64,000 bases of DNA from Roseibium litorale (GTDB taxonomy: Bacteria; Pseudomonadota; Alphaproteobacteria; Rhizobiales; Stappiaceae). The position numbers were made by a program, and so were the translations under genes. Positions 1 to 8,139 of the stretch are shown here, piece after piece; position 1 is the stretch's first letter; each line of letters starts with the position of its first letter. The stretch lies in contig NZ_JACYXI010000007.1 of the NCBI RefSeq assembly GCF_014842915.1, positions 206,426-270,425 on the forward strand. Direction: 5' to 3'. A model generated the notes under the pieces. That model did no database searches. It had not been told where the DNA came from and saw nothing but the letters and a program-made list of their open reading frames with translations.

Positions 1-726
1 GTCATGAAGATCACCCGCCTTCTGTGGGAGGGCATGGGCTTCGGCTGGGCAGAGACGTCCTATTCCGGCGTGACATTTCCGCTTGTGACACCCGGCCTCG
101 AACATGCGGTGAAGCTCGGTTACAAGCGCATTGTCGTCTTCCCGTATTTCCTCTTCACCGGCGTTCTGGTGCAGCGGATCTACTCGGCGACGGACGAGAT
201 CGCGGCGAAGTATCCGGACGTCGAGTTTATCAAGGCCGGTTATCTGAACGACCATCCGCAGGTGATCGACACCATGGCCGACCGGGTGCAGGAAATCCTG
301 CAGGGCGCCAATGTGATGAACTGCCAGATGTGCAAATACCGCGAGCAGGTTCTGGGCTTCGAAGCGGAAGTCGGCCTTGCTCAGGAAAGCCATCACCATC
401 ATGTGGAAGGCCTAGGCGCGGACGCTGAATGCCAGCTCTGTGACGAGTTCTGCACCGGCGCTTGCGAGGAGAAGGTGCGCGAGGCGGCCCATCACCACCA
501 TGATCACGATCATGGACATCATGGTCACTCCCATGATCACGGGCACGGGCATCACCACCACCATGATCACGACCATTCTCATGATCATGGCCACGCGCAT
601 GGACATTCTCACGGACACTCGCACGATCATGGACACTCCCATGATGGCGAGCACGGGCACCATCATCACCCTTATCCTCGTGCGGACCATCCCCTAGGCC
701 CCAAGTCGATGAGCAAGAAGCCCTGA
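1..726 (+). CDS. cbiX: Sirohydrochlorin cobaltochelatase CbiX, C-terminal part (5' end outside window)
   Basis: CbiX inserts Co2+ into sirohydrochlorin (or factor II), the committing step of the early-cobalt B12 route. The frame is open to base 1 and the protein begins in the middle of the CbiX fold (LLWEGMGFGWAET, then VVFPYFLFTGVLVQRI), so the real start lies upstream; the Met at position 4 is internal. After the catalytic domain comes MNCQMCKYRE, which fits the MxCxxC iron-sulfur motif of long CbiX proteins, then a second Cys cluster (CQLCDEFCTGACEE). A tail of about 65 residues made mostly of His, Asp and Gly follows and probably binds or stores cobalt. The stop overlaps the cbiC start by one base (TGATG). 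Role is secure; the metal-storage role of the tail is inference. Confidence 0.93.
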   Translation, partial: VMKITRLLWEGMGFGWAETSYSGVTFPLVTPGLEHAVKLGYKRIVVFPYFLFTGVLVQRIYSATDEIAAKYPDVEFIKAGYLNDHPQVIDTMADRVQEILQGANVMNCQMCKYREQVLGFEAEVGLAQESHHHHVEGLGADAECQLCDEFCTGACEEKVREAAHHHHDHDHGHHGHSHDHGHGHHHHHDHDHSHDHGHAHGHSHGHSHDHGHSHDGEHGHHHHPYPRADHPLGPKSMSKKP

Positions 727-1382
727 TGCCGGACACGCCGTCCTATTCCTATGAGCATGACCCGGCTGCGATCTACCGGCAGTCCTTCGCCACGGTGCGT
801 GCGGAGGCCGACCTCGGCCGCCTGCCGGAGGACATGCAGGATGTCGCCATCCGGCTGATCCATGCCTGTGGAATGACGGATATTGTCCAGGATCTGGCCT
901 TTAGCCCGAAAGCAGCGTCCGCCGGCAGGGCAGCTCTTGCCTCCGGCGCTCCGGTGCTGACGGATGTGGAAATGGTGTCCCACGGCATCATCCGCCGCTA
1001 TGTCATCACCAGTGACGTGATCTGCACCTTGAACGAACCGGAGGTGCCCTCCCTCGCAGCCAGCCTCGGCACCACGCGCTCTGCTGCGGCGGTGGAGTTC
1101 TGGAAGCCAAGCCTTGAAGGCGCGGTCGTTGCTATCGGCAATGCACCGACGGCTCTCTTCCATCTGCTGGAAGCCATCGCCAAGGGCGGACCGAAGCCCG
1201 CGCTGATCCTGGGCTTTCCCGTGGGGTTCGTGGGCGCTGCGGAATCCAAGCAGGCGCTGGCGGACAACCCTTTTGGTGTTCCTTATATCGTGCTGCATGG
1301 CCGCAGAGGCGGATCGGCTCTGGCGGCGGCGGCTGTCAACGCTCTTGCGGCCGGGTTGCCCGAGGAGAAAAGCCGTGGCTGA
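726..1382 (+). CDS. cbiC: Cobalt-precorrin-8 / precorrin-8X methylmutase
   Basis: CbiC/CobH moves a methyl group from C-11 to C-12 of the corrin ring, giving (cobalt-)hydrogenobyrinate. The 218-residue length is typical. RLIHACGMTDI carries His46, which matches the catalytic His of the family, and GFPVGFVGAAESK is the conserved substrate-binding segment. The gene starts inside the stop codon of cbiX and its end overlaps the next small gene by 8 bases, so it is translationally coupled on both sides. The CbiC name is preferred because CbiX, CbiD and CbiG nearby indicate the cobalt-early pathway; CobH is the equivalent name for the cobalt-late pathway. Confidence 0.95.
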   Translation: MPDTPSYSYEHDPAAIYRQSFATVRAEADLGRLPEDMQDVAIRLIHACGMTDIVQDLAFSPKAASAGRAALASGAPVLTDVEMVSHGIIRRYVITSDVICTLNEPEVPSLAASLGTTRSAAAVEFWKPSLEGAVVAIGNAPTALFHLLEAIAKGGPKPALILGFPVGFVGAAESKQALADNPFGVPYIVLHGRRGGSALAAAAVNALAAGLPEEKSRG

Positions 1383-1641
1383 CAAGACCGATCAGCCGGG
1401 CCTGAAGTCCAGAGGCAGCAGGCCGGTTCTGCAAAAGCCGGGAACGAAGGAGTTGGCGGCCAAACCGGGTCTGAAATCGCGGGGCATGTTCTCCCACGGC
1501 GGCGCTCCTGCAGCCGACGGCACGCCAAAACCCAAAAAGTCGCGCGGGATGCTGACGCATGGCACAGAGGTCAATTCCGGCCAGGCCAAGACGCTGGACA
1601 CCCCAAAGCCGCGTCGTCCCTACTCTCTGGGGGAAGAATGA
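1375..1641 (+). CDS. Unrecognised 88-residue basic protein with SRGM repeats, inside the cobalamin operon
   Basis: I do not recognise this protein. A GTG start at 1375 is preceded by GAGGAG at 1362-1367 (7-base spacing), and the stop overlaps the cbiET start as ATGA, so translation is well supported. The sequence is rich in Lys, Pro and Gly, has no hydrophobic segment and is probably disordered. It holds three copies of a short motif: PGLKSRGSRP (residues 8-17), PGLKSRGMFSHG (31-42) and PKKSRGMLTHG (53-63). Only the last two end in SRGM-x-(S/T)-HG, which could bind metal or anionic corrinoid side chains. Its place between cbiC and cbiET suggests an accessory role in corrin assembly or cobalt handling, which is inference. 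An upstream in-frame start inside cbiC is possible but has no comparable ribosome binding site. Confidence 0.72.
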   Translation: MADKTDQPGLKSRGSRPVLQKPGTKELAAKPGLKSRGMFSHGGAPAADGTPKPKKSRGMLTHGTEVNSGQAKTLDTPKPRRPYSLGEE

Positions 1642-2855
1642 CCCCTCCCTGGCTCACGCTCATTGGCATTGGTGAAGATGGTGCCCTCGGCCCAGCGGCG
1701 CGCGAAGCGCTGAATGCTGCTGCGGTGGTTTACGGCAGTCCGAGGCATTTCGAACTGGCAGGCGGTTTCCCAGGCGAAGCCCGGTCCTGGCCCAGCCCCT
1801 TTTCCAGGGTCTATGAAACCCTCAAGGCGCTTGAAGGCACCTCGACCGCAGTCCTCGCCACCGGCGATCCTCAGTGGTACGGCATCGGCGCGTCACTTGC
1901 GCGCCACCTTCCGCCGGAGAGCATGCGCGTGCTCCCCTCGCCTTCCGCATTTCAGCTGGCCGCAGCGCGGCTGCACTGGCCCCTGCAGGACGTCGAGTGC
2001 CTGTCCATCCACGGCAGACCTGTCGAGACGCTGAATGGCTTTCTTCATCCCGGCCGCAGAATCATTGCGCTGACCAGCAACGGCGAAACCCCGGCGCAGG
2101 CGGCCACGCTTTTGACCCGCGCCGGTTTCGGCCCCTCCCGGCTCTGGGTGCTGGAGCATATGGGCGGCGAACATGAGCAGGTTCTTGAAGGCACGGCCGA
2201 AAGCTGGCCGGCGGCCCGTACCGCCGACTTCAACACGCTCGCCATAGAGCTTGCCGCCAAACCCGGCGCAGCCATCTTCAGCCGCACGCCCGGCCTGCCG
2301 GATGAGGCCTTCCGTCATGATGGCAAGATGACCAAGCGCGAAGTCCGCGCGGTGACCCTTGCCGCACTTTCCCCCCGCCCCGGTGAATTGCTGTGGGACG
2401 TGGGCTCGGGCAGCGGTTCCATCGGCATCGAATGGATGCGCGCTGCTTCTGGTGCAAAGGCCATCGGGCTGGAACCTCACGCTGAGCGCCGCGCCGTTGC
2501 TGCCGAAAACGCGCTTGCTCTCGGTACACCCGGGCTTGAGCTGCGTAACAGCGCTGCGCCGGAAGGGCTTGAAGGCCTCCCAGCGCCTGACGCCATCTTC
2601 ATCGGTGGCGGATTGACCTCGGAGGGTACAGTCGAGACCTGTTTCAACGCCTTGCGTTCCGGTGGCCGTCTGGTCGCCAACGCCGTGACGCTGGAAGGCG
2701 AAGCGGTGCTCCTGAAGGCCTGGCAGACCTATGGCGGCGATCTCTCCCGCATATCCGTCCAGCGGGCAGATCCGGTCGGTGGACTGACCGGCTGGCGCCC
2801 CATGATGCCGGTTACCCAGTGGGTCTTGATCAAGAAGGACACCCAAACTCCATGA
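1638..2855 (+). CDS. cobL: Precorrin-6Y C5,15-methyltransferase / decarboxylase (CbiE-CbiT fusion)
   Basis: This bifunctional enzyme methylates C-5 and C-15 of the corrin ring and removes the C-12 acetate carboxyl. The N-terminal half (to about residue 200) is a CbiE tetrapyrrole methylase, with WLTLIGIGEDG at the start and ATGDPQWYGIG inside. The C-terminal half is a CbiT-type Rossmann methyltransferase, with FRHDGKMTKREVRAVTLAAL and the SAM loop WDVGSGSGSIGIEW. The 405-residue length matches fused CobL. Start and stop both overlap neighbours (ATGA at each end). In the cobalt-early pathway the fusion would be called CbiET. Confidence 0.96.
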   Translation: MTPPWLTLIGIGEDGALGPAAREALNAAAVVYGSPRHFELAGGFPGEARSWPSPFSRVYETLKALEGTSTAVLATGDPQWYGIGASLARHLPPESMRVLPSPSAFQLAAARLHWPLQDVECLSIHGRPVETLNGFLHPGRRIIALTSNGETPAQAATLLTRAGFGPSRLWVLEHMGGEHEQVLEGTAESWPAARTADFNTLAIELAAKPGAAIFSRTPGLPDEAFRHDGKMTKREVRAVTLAALSPRPGELLWDVGSGSGSIGIEWMRAASGAKAIGLEPHAERRAVAAENALALGTPGLELRNSAAPEGLEGLPAPDAIFIGGGLTSEGTVETCFNALRSGGRLVANAVTLEGEAVLLKAWQTYGGDLSRISVQRADPVGGLTGWRPMMPVTQWVLIKKDTQTP

Positions 2856-3577
2856 GCGGCACCCTTTATGGCATCGGCCTTGGCCCCGGAGACCCCGAGC
2901 TTATGACGCTGAAGGCGCACCGGCTGATTTCTTCTGCCCGTGTCATCGCCTATCCCGCCCCCGACACCGGCCCGAGTTTTGCCCGGTCCATCGCCGCAAG
3001 ATATCTGCCTGAGACTGTCCGCGAGATCCCGATCATCGTCCCCATGCGCGTGGAGCGGTTTCCCGCGCAGGAGATCTATGACAAGGCTGCGGAAGAAATC
3101 GCGGCCGTTCTGGAAAGCGGTAAAGACGTGATCACCCTGTGCGAGGGCGATCCGTTCTTCTATGGCTCGTTCATGTATCTGTTCGAGCGGTTGTCGGGCC
3201 ATTTCCCTTGCGAGATCGTGCCGGGCGTCACCTCGCTCACCGCCTGCGCGGCCCAGTTGCTGCGCCCCCTCACCAGCCGGATGGATATCCTGACCGTCAT
3301 TCCCGGGCCGCTGCCTGATGAAGACATCCGCACCCGCATCGAAACCGCCCAGTCTCTGGCGATCATGAAGGTCGGCCGGCATCTGCCGCGCCTCAAGGCG
3401 CTTCTCGCGGAGATGGGGCTCCTGGATCAGGCTGGTTATGTCGAACGGGCCAGCCTTCCGGACCAGAAAGTCAGCCGTCTGGCCGATGTGCCGGACGGAC
3501 CCGCACCGTATTTTTCCATGATCCTAATCTACAAGGGAGATGAAGCGTGGACGCTTCCCCCATCGTTCTCGTCCTGA
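2852..3577 (+). CDS. cbiL: Precorrin-2 / cobalt-factor II C20-methyltransferase
   Basis: CbiL/CobI uses SAM to methylate C-20 of (cobalt-)precorrin-2. The 241-residue protein opens with the family signature LYGIGLGPGDPELMTLKA, has the SAM-site segment LCEGDPFFYGSFMYL in the middle and VPGVTSLTACAA after it, as in all class III tetrapyrrole methylases. ATG at 2852 overlaps the cobL stop (ATGA). Its last 31 bases overlap the start of the next gene in another frame. An in-frame upstream start at 2819 exists but would lie within cobL and break the coupling, so it was not used. Confidence 0.95.
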   Translation: MSGTLYGIGLGPGDPELMTLKAHRLISSARVIAYPAPDTGPSFARSIAARYLPETVREIPIIVPMRVERFPAQEIYDKAAEEIAAVLESGKDVITLCEGDPFFYGSFMYLFERLSGHFPCEIVPGVTSLTACAAQLLRPLTSRMDILTVIPGPLPDEDIRTRIETAQSLAIMKVGRHLPRLKALLAEMGLLDQAGYVERASLPDQKVSRLADVPDGPAPYFSMILIYKGDEAWTLPPSFSS

Positions 3578-5409
3578 ATTCCGCAGGCCTTCATACCGCC
3601 CGCCGCATTGAGGCAAGCCTGCCGCAGGCTTCCATCCATGGCCTTGCCGGGCGCATCCGGGAAGCCGACACGCTGTTCGATGAAACCATCGCGCATATCC
3701 GCCTGCTGTTCAGCGCCGGACACCCGATCATTGGCGTCTGTGCCAGCGGCATCCTGATCCGGGCCCTTGCGCCGCTCCTGACCGACAAGCGCAACGAGCC
3801 GCCTGTTCTGGCCGTCTCCGAAGATGGCGCCAGCATCGTGCCGCTGCTCGGCGGACACCGGGGTGCAAATGATCTTGCCCGGCAGCTGGGTCAGGCTCTG
3901 CGCGGCCATGCGGCTGTAACCACCGCAGGCGACACCGCCCTTGGCATTACGCTGGATGCTCCACCCAAGGGCTGGAGCCTTGCCAATCCGCAGGACGCCA
4001 AGCCGGTCATGGCCGAACTTCTATCCGGCGCTGCCGTCACCATTGAAGGGGATGCCCCCTGGCTGAGCGACGCAAAACTGCCGGTCTCCGAAACTGCTCC
4101 GATCACCCTCACGGTAACCGACGCTCCGGTTCAGGGCTCCCCGACACGCCTCGTGTTCCACCCGCGCCGCCATGTGGTGGGCGTTGGCTGCGCAAGGGGA
4201 TGCGCACCGCAGGAACTGATCGATCTGGTGGACGCATGCCTGACAGAGGCAGGTATCACCAAGGGCGCAGTTGCGGCTGTTGCGAGCGTGGATCTCAAGG
4301 CTGATGAGCCTGCCATGGAAGCGCTGGCCCGGCATCTCGGCGTGCCGTTCCGCGTCTTCCCGGCAAGCCGTCTTGAAGAGGAAACCCCACGCCTCAAGAA
4401 CCCGTCTGAGGTGGTGTTTGCGGAAGTCGGCTGCCACGGTGTTTGCGAAGGGGCAGCTCTCGCCGCCGTGGGCAGCGACGGCATTCTGCTTCAGGACAAG
4501 CGCAAGACCGCCAATGCGACCGCCGCCATTGCGCAGGCGCCCCAGCCGCTGGATCCAAACCTGATGGGCCGGGCACGGGGGCACCTCTCCGTCATTGGCA
4601 TTGGTCCGGGAGCAGACGAATGGCGTACGCCCCAGGCGACCCGGCTTTTGTCCGAGGCTGAAGATGTTGTCGGTTACTCGCTCTATCTCGACATCGTCGC
4701 TCCTCATATCAACGGCAAAACCCACCACAATTTCCCGCTCGGTGAAGAGCAGGAACGGGTGCGCTTTGCGCTGGAGCGGGCTGGGGAAGGCCACAATGTC
4801 GCGCTGGTCTGCTCGGGCGACGCGGGCATCTATGCCATGGGCGCTCTCGTCTATGAACTGCTCGACCGCAGCCCGGAAAACGGCGGCGTGTCGGATGCGG
4901 CCCGCCGGGTGAGCATTCTCAACGCACCGGGCATCTCCGCTCTGCAGGCTGCCTCTGCCCGCATTGGTGCGCCGCTCGGCCATGACTTCTGCGCCATCTC
5001 GCTCTCTGACCTGCTGACGCCGTGGGAGTCCATCGAAAAGCGCCTGCATGCGGCTGCCGAAGGCGATTTCGTCATCGCCTTCTACAACCCGGTCTCCAAA
5101 CGCCGCCGCACCCAGCTTGCCACGGCCCGCGAGATCCTGTTGAAGCACCGGCCAGCGGATACGCCCGTGGTGCTTGGGGTCAATCTGGGCCGCCCGGAAG
5201 AGACCGTGCGCGTGACGACCCTTGAAGCCCTGACCGTAGACGAGGTCGATATGCTGACCACGGTCCTTGTCGGCTCCTCCAACAGCCGGGCCGTGCTGCG
5301 CGGCGACGGCAAGCCCTTCGTCTACACCCCTCGCGGCTATGCCAAGCGGATTGATGCACCAGAACCGGCAACAGCCCCCCAAACGACACTTGCAGGAGAA
5401 ACCGCATGA
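3547..5409 (+). CDS. cbiGH: CbiG-CbiH fusion: cobalt-precorrin-5A hydrolase and (cobalt-)precorrin-3B C17-methyltransferase
   Basis: The 620-residue protein joins two B12 enzymes. Residues 1 to about 335 are CbiG: an N-terminal domain with GVCASGILIRALAPLL and LLGGHRGANDLAR, and a C-terminal domain with VGVGCARGC and EVGCHGVCEGAAL. CbiG opens the C-20 delta-lactone and releases acetaldehyde in the cobalt-early route. From about residue 345 (LSVIGIGPGADEWRTPQA) it is CbiH/CobJ, with ALVCSGDAGIYAMGALVYE and FYNPVSKRRRTQL; it methylates C-17 during ring contraction. The start is GTG at 3547, preceded by AGGGAG about 8 bases upstream, and overlaps cbiL by 31 bases. CbiG/CobJ fusions are known in other proteobacteria. 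Confidence 0.94.
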   Translation: MDASPIVLVLNSAGLHTARRIEASLPQASIHGLAGRIREADTLFDETIAHIRLLFSAGHPIIGVCASGILIRALAPLLTDKRNEPPVLAVSEDGASIVPLLGGHRGANDLARQLGQALRGHAAVTTAGDTALGITLDAPPKGWSLANPQDAKPVMAELLSGAAVTIEGDAPWLSDAKLPVSETAPITLTVTDAPVQGSPTRLVFHPRRHVVGVGCARGCAPQELIDLVDACLTEAGITKGAVAAVASVDLKADEPAMEALARHLGVPFRVFPASRLEEETPRLKNPSEVVFAEVGCHGVCEGAALAAVGSDGILLQDKRKTANATAAIAQAPQPLDPNLMGRARGHLSVIGIGPGADEWRTPQATRLLSEAEDVVGYSLYLDIVAPHINGKTHHNFPLGEEQERVRFALERAGEGHNVALVCSGDAGIYAMGALVYELLDRSPENGGVSDAARRVSILNAPGISALQAASARIGAPLGHDFCAISLSDLLTPWESIEKRLHAAAEGDFVIAFYNPVSKRRRTQLATAREILLKHRPADTPVVLGVNLGRPEETVRVTTLEALTVDEVDMLTTVLVGSSNSRAVLRGDGKPFVYTPRGYAKRIDAPEPATAPQTTLAGETA

Positions 5410-6185
5410 CCGTCCATTTCATTGGTGCCGGTCCCGGCGATCCGGATCTCATCACCGTGCGCGGGTTGCGGCTGATTCAGTCCTGCCCGGTCTGCCTTTA
5501 TGCAGGCTCGCTTGTGCCCGAACAGATCGTGGCCGCAGCGCCGGAAGGCGCGCGCGTCATTGATACCGCACCGCTAACCTTGGACGAGATCATCGCGGAA
5601 ATCGTCGCGGCTCATGAAGCAGGACAGGATGTGGCCCGCGTTCATTCCGGCGATCCGTCCATATATGGCGCAACGGCAGAGCAGATGCGACGCCTCGATG
5701 CGCTGGGTATTGACTATGACGTCACCCCCGGCGTTCCGGCCTTTGCTGCGGCAGCCGCAGCGCTGAAGACCGAGCTGACCATTCCGGAAGTGGCTCAAAC
5801 GATCATCGTCACCCGCACATCCATTCAAAGCTCGGCAATGCCGAACAACGAGGATCTGGTAACCCTCGGCAAGAGCGGCGCGACACTGGCAATCCACCTG
5901 TCTGTCCGGAACCTGCGCGAGATCGAACGCCAGCTCACCCCGCTTTATGGCGCCGACTGCCCGGTCATCGTCGCCTTCCGCGTCGGCTGGCCGGACGAGG
6001 CCTTCATCCATGGCACCCTGTCAGATATTGCCGAGAAGGTCCGCAAGGCAAAGCTCACCCGCACGGCGCTGATTTTCGTGGGCCGCGCTCTGAAGCCGGA
6101 CAAGGACTTCCGCGACAGCGCGCTTTATGACGCTGATCATGTCCATGTTCTGCGGCCAAAGAAAAAGGCCAAGGCAGGCGAATAA
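5406..6185 (+). CDS. cbiF: Precorrin-4 / cobalt-precorrin-4 C11-methyltransferase
   Basis: CbiF/CobM transfers a SAM methyl group to C-11 of (cobalt-)precorrin-4. Diagnostic segments are VHFIGAGPGDPDLITVRG at the N-terminus, HSGDPSIYGATAEQM for the SAM pocket, YDVTPGVPAFAAAAA, and RTSIQSSAMPNNE near the middle. The length of 259 residues is normal. It starts within the stop of the CbiG-CbiH gene (ATGA) and is the last gene of the plus-strand operon, followed at once by a strong hairpin. Confidence 0.96.
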   Translation: MTVHFIGAGPGDPDLITVRGLRLIQSCPVCLYAGSLVPEQIVAAAPEGARVIDTAPLTLDEIIAEIVAAHEAGQDVARVHSGDPSIYGATAEQMRRLDALGIDYDVTPGVPAFAAAAAALKTELTIPEVAQTIIVTRTSIQSSAMPNNEDLVTLGKSGATLAIHLSVRNLREIERQLTPLYGADCPVIVAFRVGWPDEAFIHGTLSDIAEKVRKAKLTRTALIFVGRALKPDKDFRDSALYDADHVHVLRPKKKAKAGE

Positions 6186-6225
6186 TGAGAAGGCCAGACC
6201 GGTTTCACGGTCTGGCCTTCTCATT
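6184..6225 (+). terminator. Perfect 18-bp hairpin ending the cbi operon
   Basis: Arms at 6184-6201 and 6208-6225 are exactly complementary around a 6-base loop, starting inside the cbiF stop region. Flanking A and T runs are short (AAT/ATT), so it may terminate from both sides: cbiF on plus and the RcnB-like gene on minus. Confidence 0.8.
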
Positions 6226-6254
6226 TCAGTGCCTTGTCTAATCAGCTCCGGAAA

Positions 6255-6716
6255 TCAGCGGGTTGCGCTGATGATCGCCGAGACGATTCCCGTGCTGATC
6301 GCCACGAGGACGTAATCGTTGTTGTGGCGAACCCACTTGTAGCCTTTGGGCGGCTGCTTCAGGTGATGCTTCTTGTAGTCGACGGGCGCCCCGCGGAACT
6401 TTTTTGGCATGGTTCCGCCCGTCCGCTTCCAATCTGCCGCAGCAGCGTGAGAGGCGGGCTTCTTCATCTTTTGCTGCGCTTCGACCTTCTGCTGCTTCTT
6501 CAGCTTTTCGCCGGACAGCTTGCCTGCAGGCTTGGATGCATGGGCTTTCTGCTCGCCCTGCTGCTTTTGGTGTTGCTGCTTCTTTTTCTTCAGCAACAGC
6601 TCTTCCTGCGTCGGCTTGTCCTTGGCGGCAGCAATCGACGGAGCGCCTGCCAGGCTTGCGGAGACGCAAACCGCCAGCATCGCCGCGGCGGCACGAGACC
6701 AAATCATTCTTTTCAT
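6255..6716 (-). CDS. RcnB-family exported protein, probably nickel/cobalt homeostasis
   Basis: A 153-residue secreted protein. The first 33 residues are a signal peptide (KR near the start, hydrophobic AAAAMLAVCVSASLAGAPSIA, cleavage near AAA). Next comes a Lys/Gln-rich low-complexity stretch with repeated KKQQ-type runs, then a C-terminal domain with RGAPVDYKKHHLKQPPKGYKW and DYVLVAISTGIVSAII. This matches the RcnB signature, a periplasmic factor affecting Co/Ni efflux in E. coli. The ATG at 6716 gives a good signal peptide and was preferred over an upstream GTG. It sits alone between the cbi operon and cbiA-cobA, which fits a role in cobalt balance (inference). Confidence 0.75.
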   Translation of the reverse strand: MKRMIWSRAAAAMLAVCVSASLAGAPSIAAAKDKPTQEELLLKKKKQQHQKQQGEQKAHASKPAGKLSGEKLKKQQKVEAQQKMKKPASHAAAADWKRTGGTMPKKFRGAPVDYKKHHLKQPPKGYKWVRHNNDYVLVAISTGIVSAIISATR

Positions 6717-6804
6717 AAAATCCACTCTCACTAAACGCCCCTGTGCTTTAACGTTTAGAGCGGCCTATTCGGGCGGCAAGGCTGGCAGGAAGATATCCTG
6801 CGCC

Positions 6805-8139
6805 CTATCGAGCACCGGCGCGAGCGGCGATCAGATGCGCGAAAGATCCTGCTGTTCTGCCGTTGCGCAGCCCCATGTCCGGCAAGACCGTCCCTTCCGC
6901 ATCCTCGGCGGAAAACAGCCGTCCGCTTCCCCGTTCGGACAAAACCGAGGCGTAGTGGAATTCATGGGCCGCCACCTGCAGCCCCTTTTTCCAGCCGCTG
7001 ACGGGCAACGCCTCAAGGAGGCTAACCTCCCTGTAGCCAAGATGGCGCTTTCGGGCGGCAAAGCTCGTTTCCAGGGGCAGAAGACCCAGCATCCGGTGGC
7101 GTGTTCCATCGCCATCGACCAGGCCCTCGCCCAACGTCATGTAGCCACCACACTCACCATAGATGAATGTCCCCTGCTCTGCGGCCACCAGAAGGCTATT
7201 GCGAAAGCGGTCATTGGCAGCAAGCCGCCCAGCATGCAGCTCCGGATATCCGCCGGGAAGAAAAATAGCGTCAGCGTCCGGTGAGGCGGCCTCATCCGCA
7301 AGCGGTGAAAAGAAGCTGATTTCGACCCCGGCCCTGCGCCAGCCCTCCAGCACATGAGGATAGGCAAAGGCAAACGCCACGTCCGAGGCAACGGCAATTC
7401 TTTGCCCAAATGGCGGCAGCAAAGGCCCACCGGAAAGCTTAGCTTGATTGAGTGGTGCGGCCAATCCTGCAATGGCATCCAGATCGGCATGGGCTTCCAG
7501 ATGCTCTGCTGCCTGATCCAGAAACCCGGCAAGCCCCGTGTGTTCGCCTGCCTGCACCAGCCCCAGATGGCGCTCTGGCAGAACAAGCTCAGTCAGACGC
7601 GGCAAGGCGCCGACGACAGGAATGCCAAGCGGAGCCAAGGCTTTACGCAGCATGGCCTCGTGCCGGGCGCTGCCCACCTTGTTGAGCAGAACACCAGCAA
7701 TCGAAACATCCGTCCGGAATGAGGCAAAACCGGACACGAGAGCTGCAACGGATTGGGCCTGCTTCGCGCAGTCGACGACAAGAACCACGGGTAGACCGAG
7801 ACAAGCCGCGAGGTCCGCCGCAGAGCCGCGCCCGTTGGCCGCCCCGTCGAAGAGACCCATAGCCGCTTCCACGGCAAGCAGATCTGCGCCTAGCATCTGC
7901 GAGGCGGCCAAAGACCGGATCTGGTCAGCGTCCATCGCCCAGGCATCCAGATTGACGCAAGGCAGACCGCTGGCGGCTTCATGAAATTTCGGATCGATAT
8001 AATCCGGGCCGGATTTTGCGGAAGCGACACAGACACCGCTGTTGCGCAGGGCTCTGAGAACCGCCAGCGTTAGGGTCGTCTTGCCCGCCCCGGAGGATGG
8101 TGCTGCGATCATCAGCCCCCGTGGGCCTGGTGGGGTCAT
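6805..8139 (-). CDS. cbiA: Cobyrinic acid / hydrogenobyrinic acid a,c-diamide synthase
   Basis: The enzyme uses glutamine and ATP to amidate the a and c carboxylates of the corrin ring. The N-terminal part is a P-loop ATPase domain (APSSGAGKTTLTLAVLRAL, then KSGPDYIDPKFHEAASG, a substrate/metal segment). The C-terminal part is a triad-type glutamine amidotransferase with IYGECGGYMTLGEGL carrying the nucleophilic Cys and AHEFHYAS carrying the His. Length is 444 residues. CobB is the name in the aerobic route; CbiA is used here to match CbiD/CbiG. Its start overlaps the cobA stop by four bases (ATGA), forming a two-gene operon. Confidence 0.94.
   Translation of the reverse strand: MTPPGPRGLMIAAPSSGAGKTTLTLAVLRALRNSGVCVASAKSGPDYIDPKFHEAASGLPCVNLDAWAMDADQIRSLAASQMLGADLLAVEAAMGLFDGAANGRGSAADLAACLGLPVVLVVDCAKQAQSVAALVSGFASFRTDVSIAGVLLNKVGSARHEAMLRKALAPLGIPVVGALPRLTELVLPERHLGLVQAGEHTGLAGFLDQAAEHLEAHADLDAIAGLAAPLNQAKLSGGPLLPPFGQRIAVASDVAFAFAYPHVLEGWRRAGVEISFFSPLADEAASPDADAIFLPGGYPELHAGRLAANDRFRNSLLVAAEQGTFIYGECGGYMTLGEGLVDGDGTRHRMLGLLPLETSFAARKRHLGYREVSLLEALPVSGWKKGLQVAAHEFHYASVLSERGSGRLFSAEDAEGTVLPDMGLRNGRTAGSFAHLIAARAGAR

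Noticed and set aside
412..690. Met/Val-rich open frame on the minus strand opposite the His-rich tail
   Set aside because: It is the complement of CAT/CAC His codons (ATG/GTG), an artefact of the repeat.
4021..5382. Long open frame on the minus strand opposite the CbiG-CbiH gene
   Set aside because: Shadow frame from high-GC codon bias; composition is unlike a protein and the plus-strand gene is certain.
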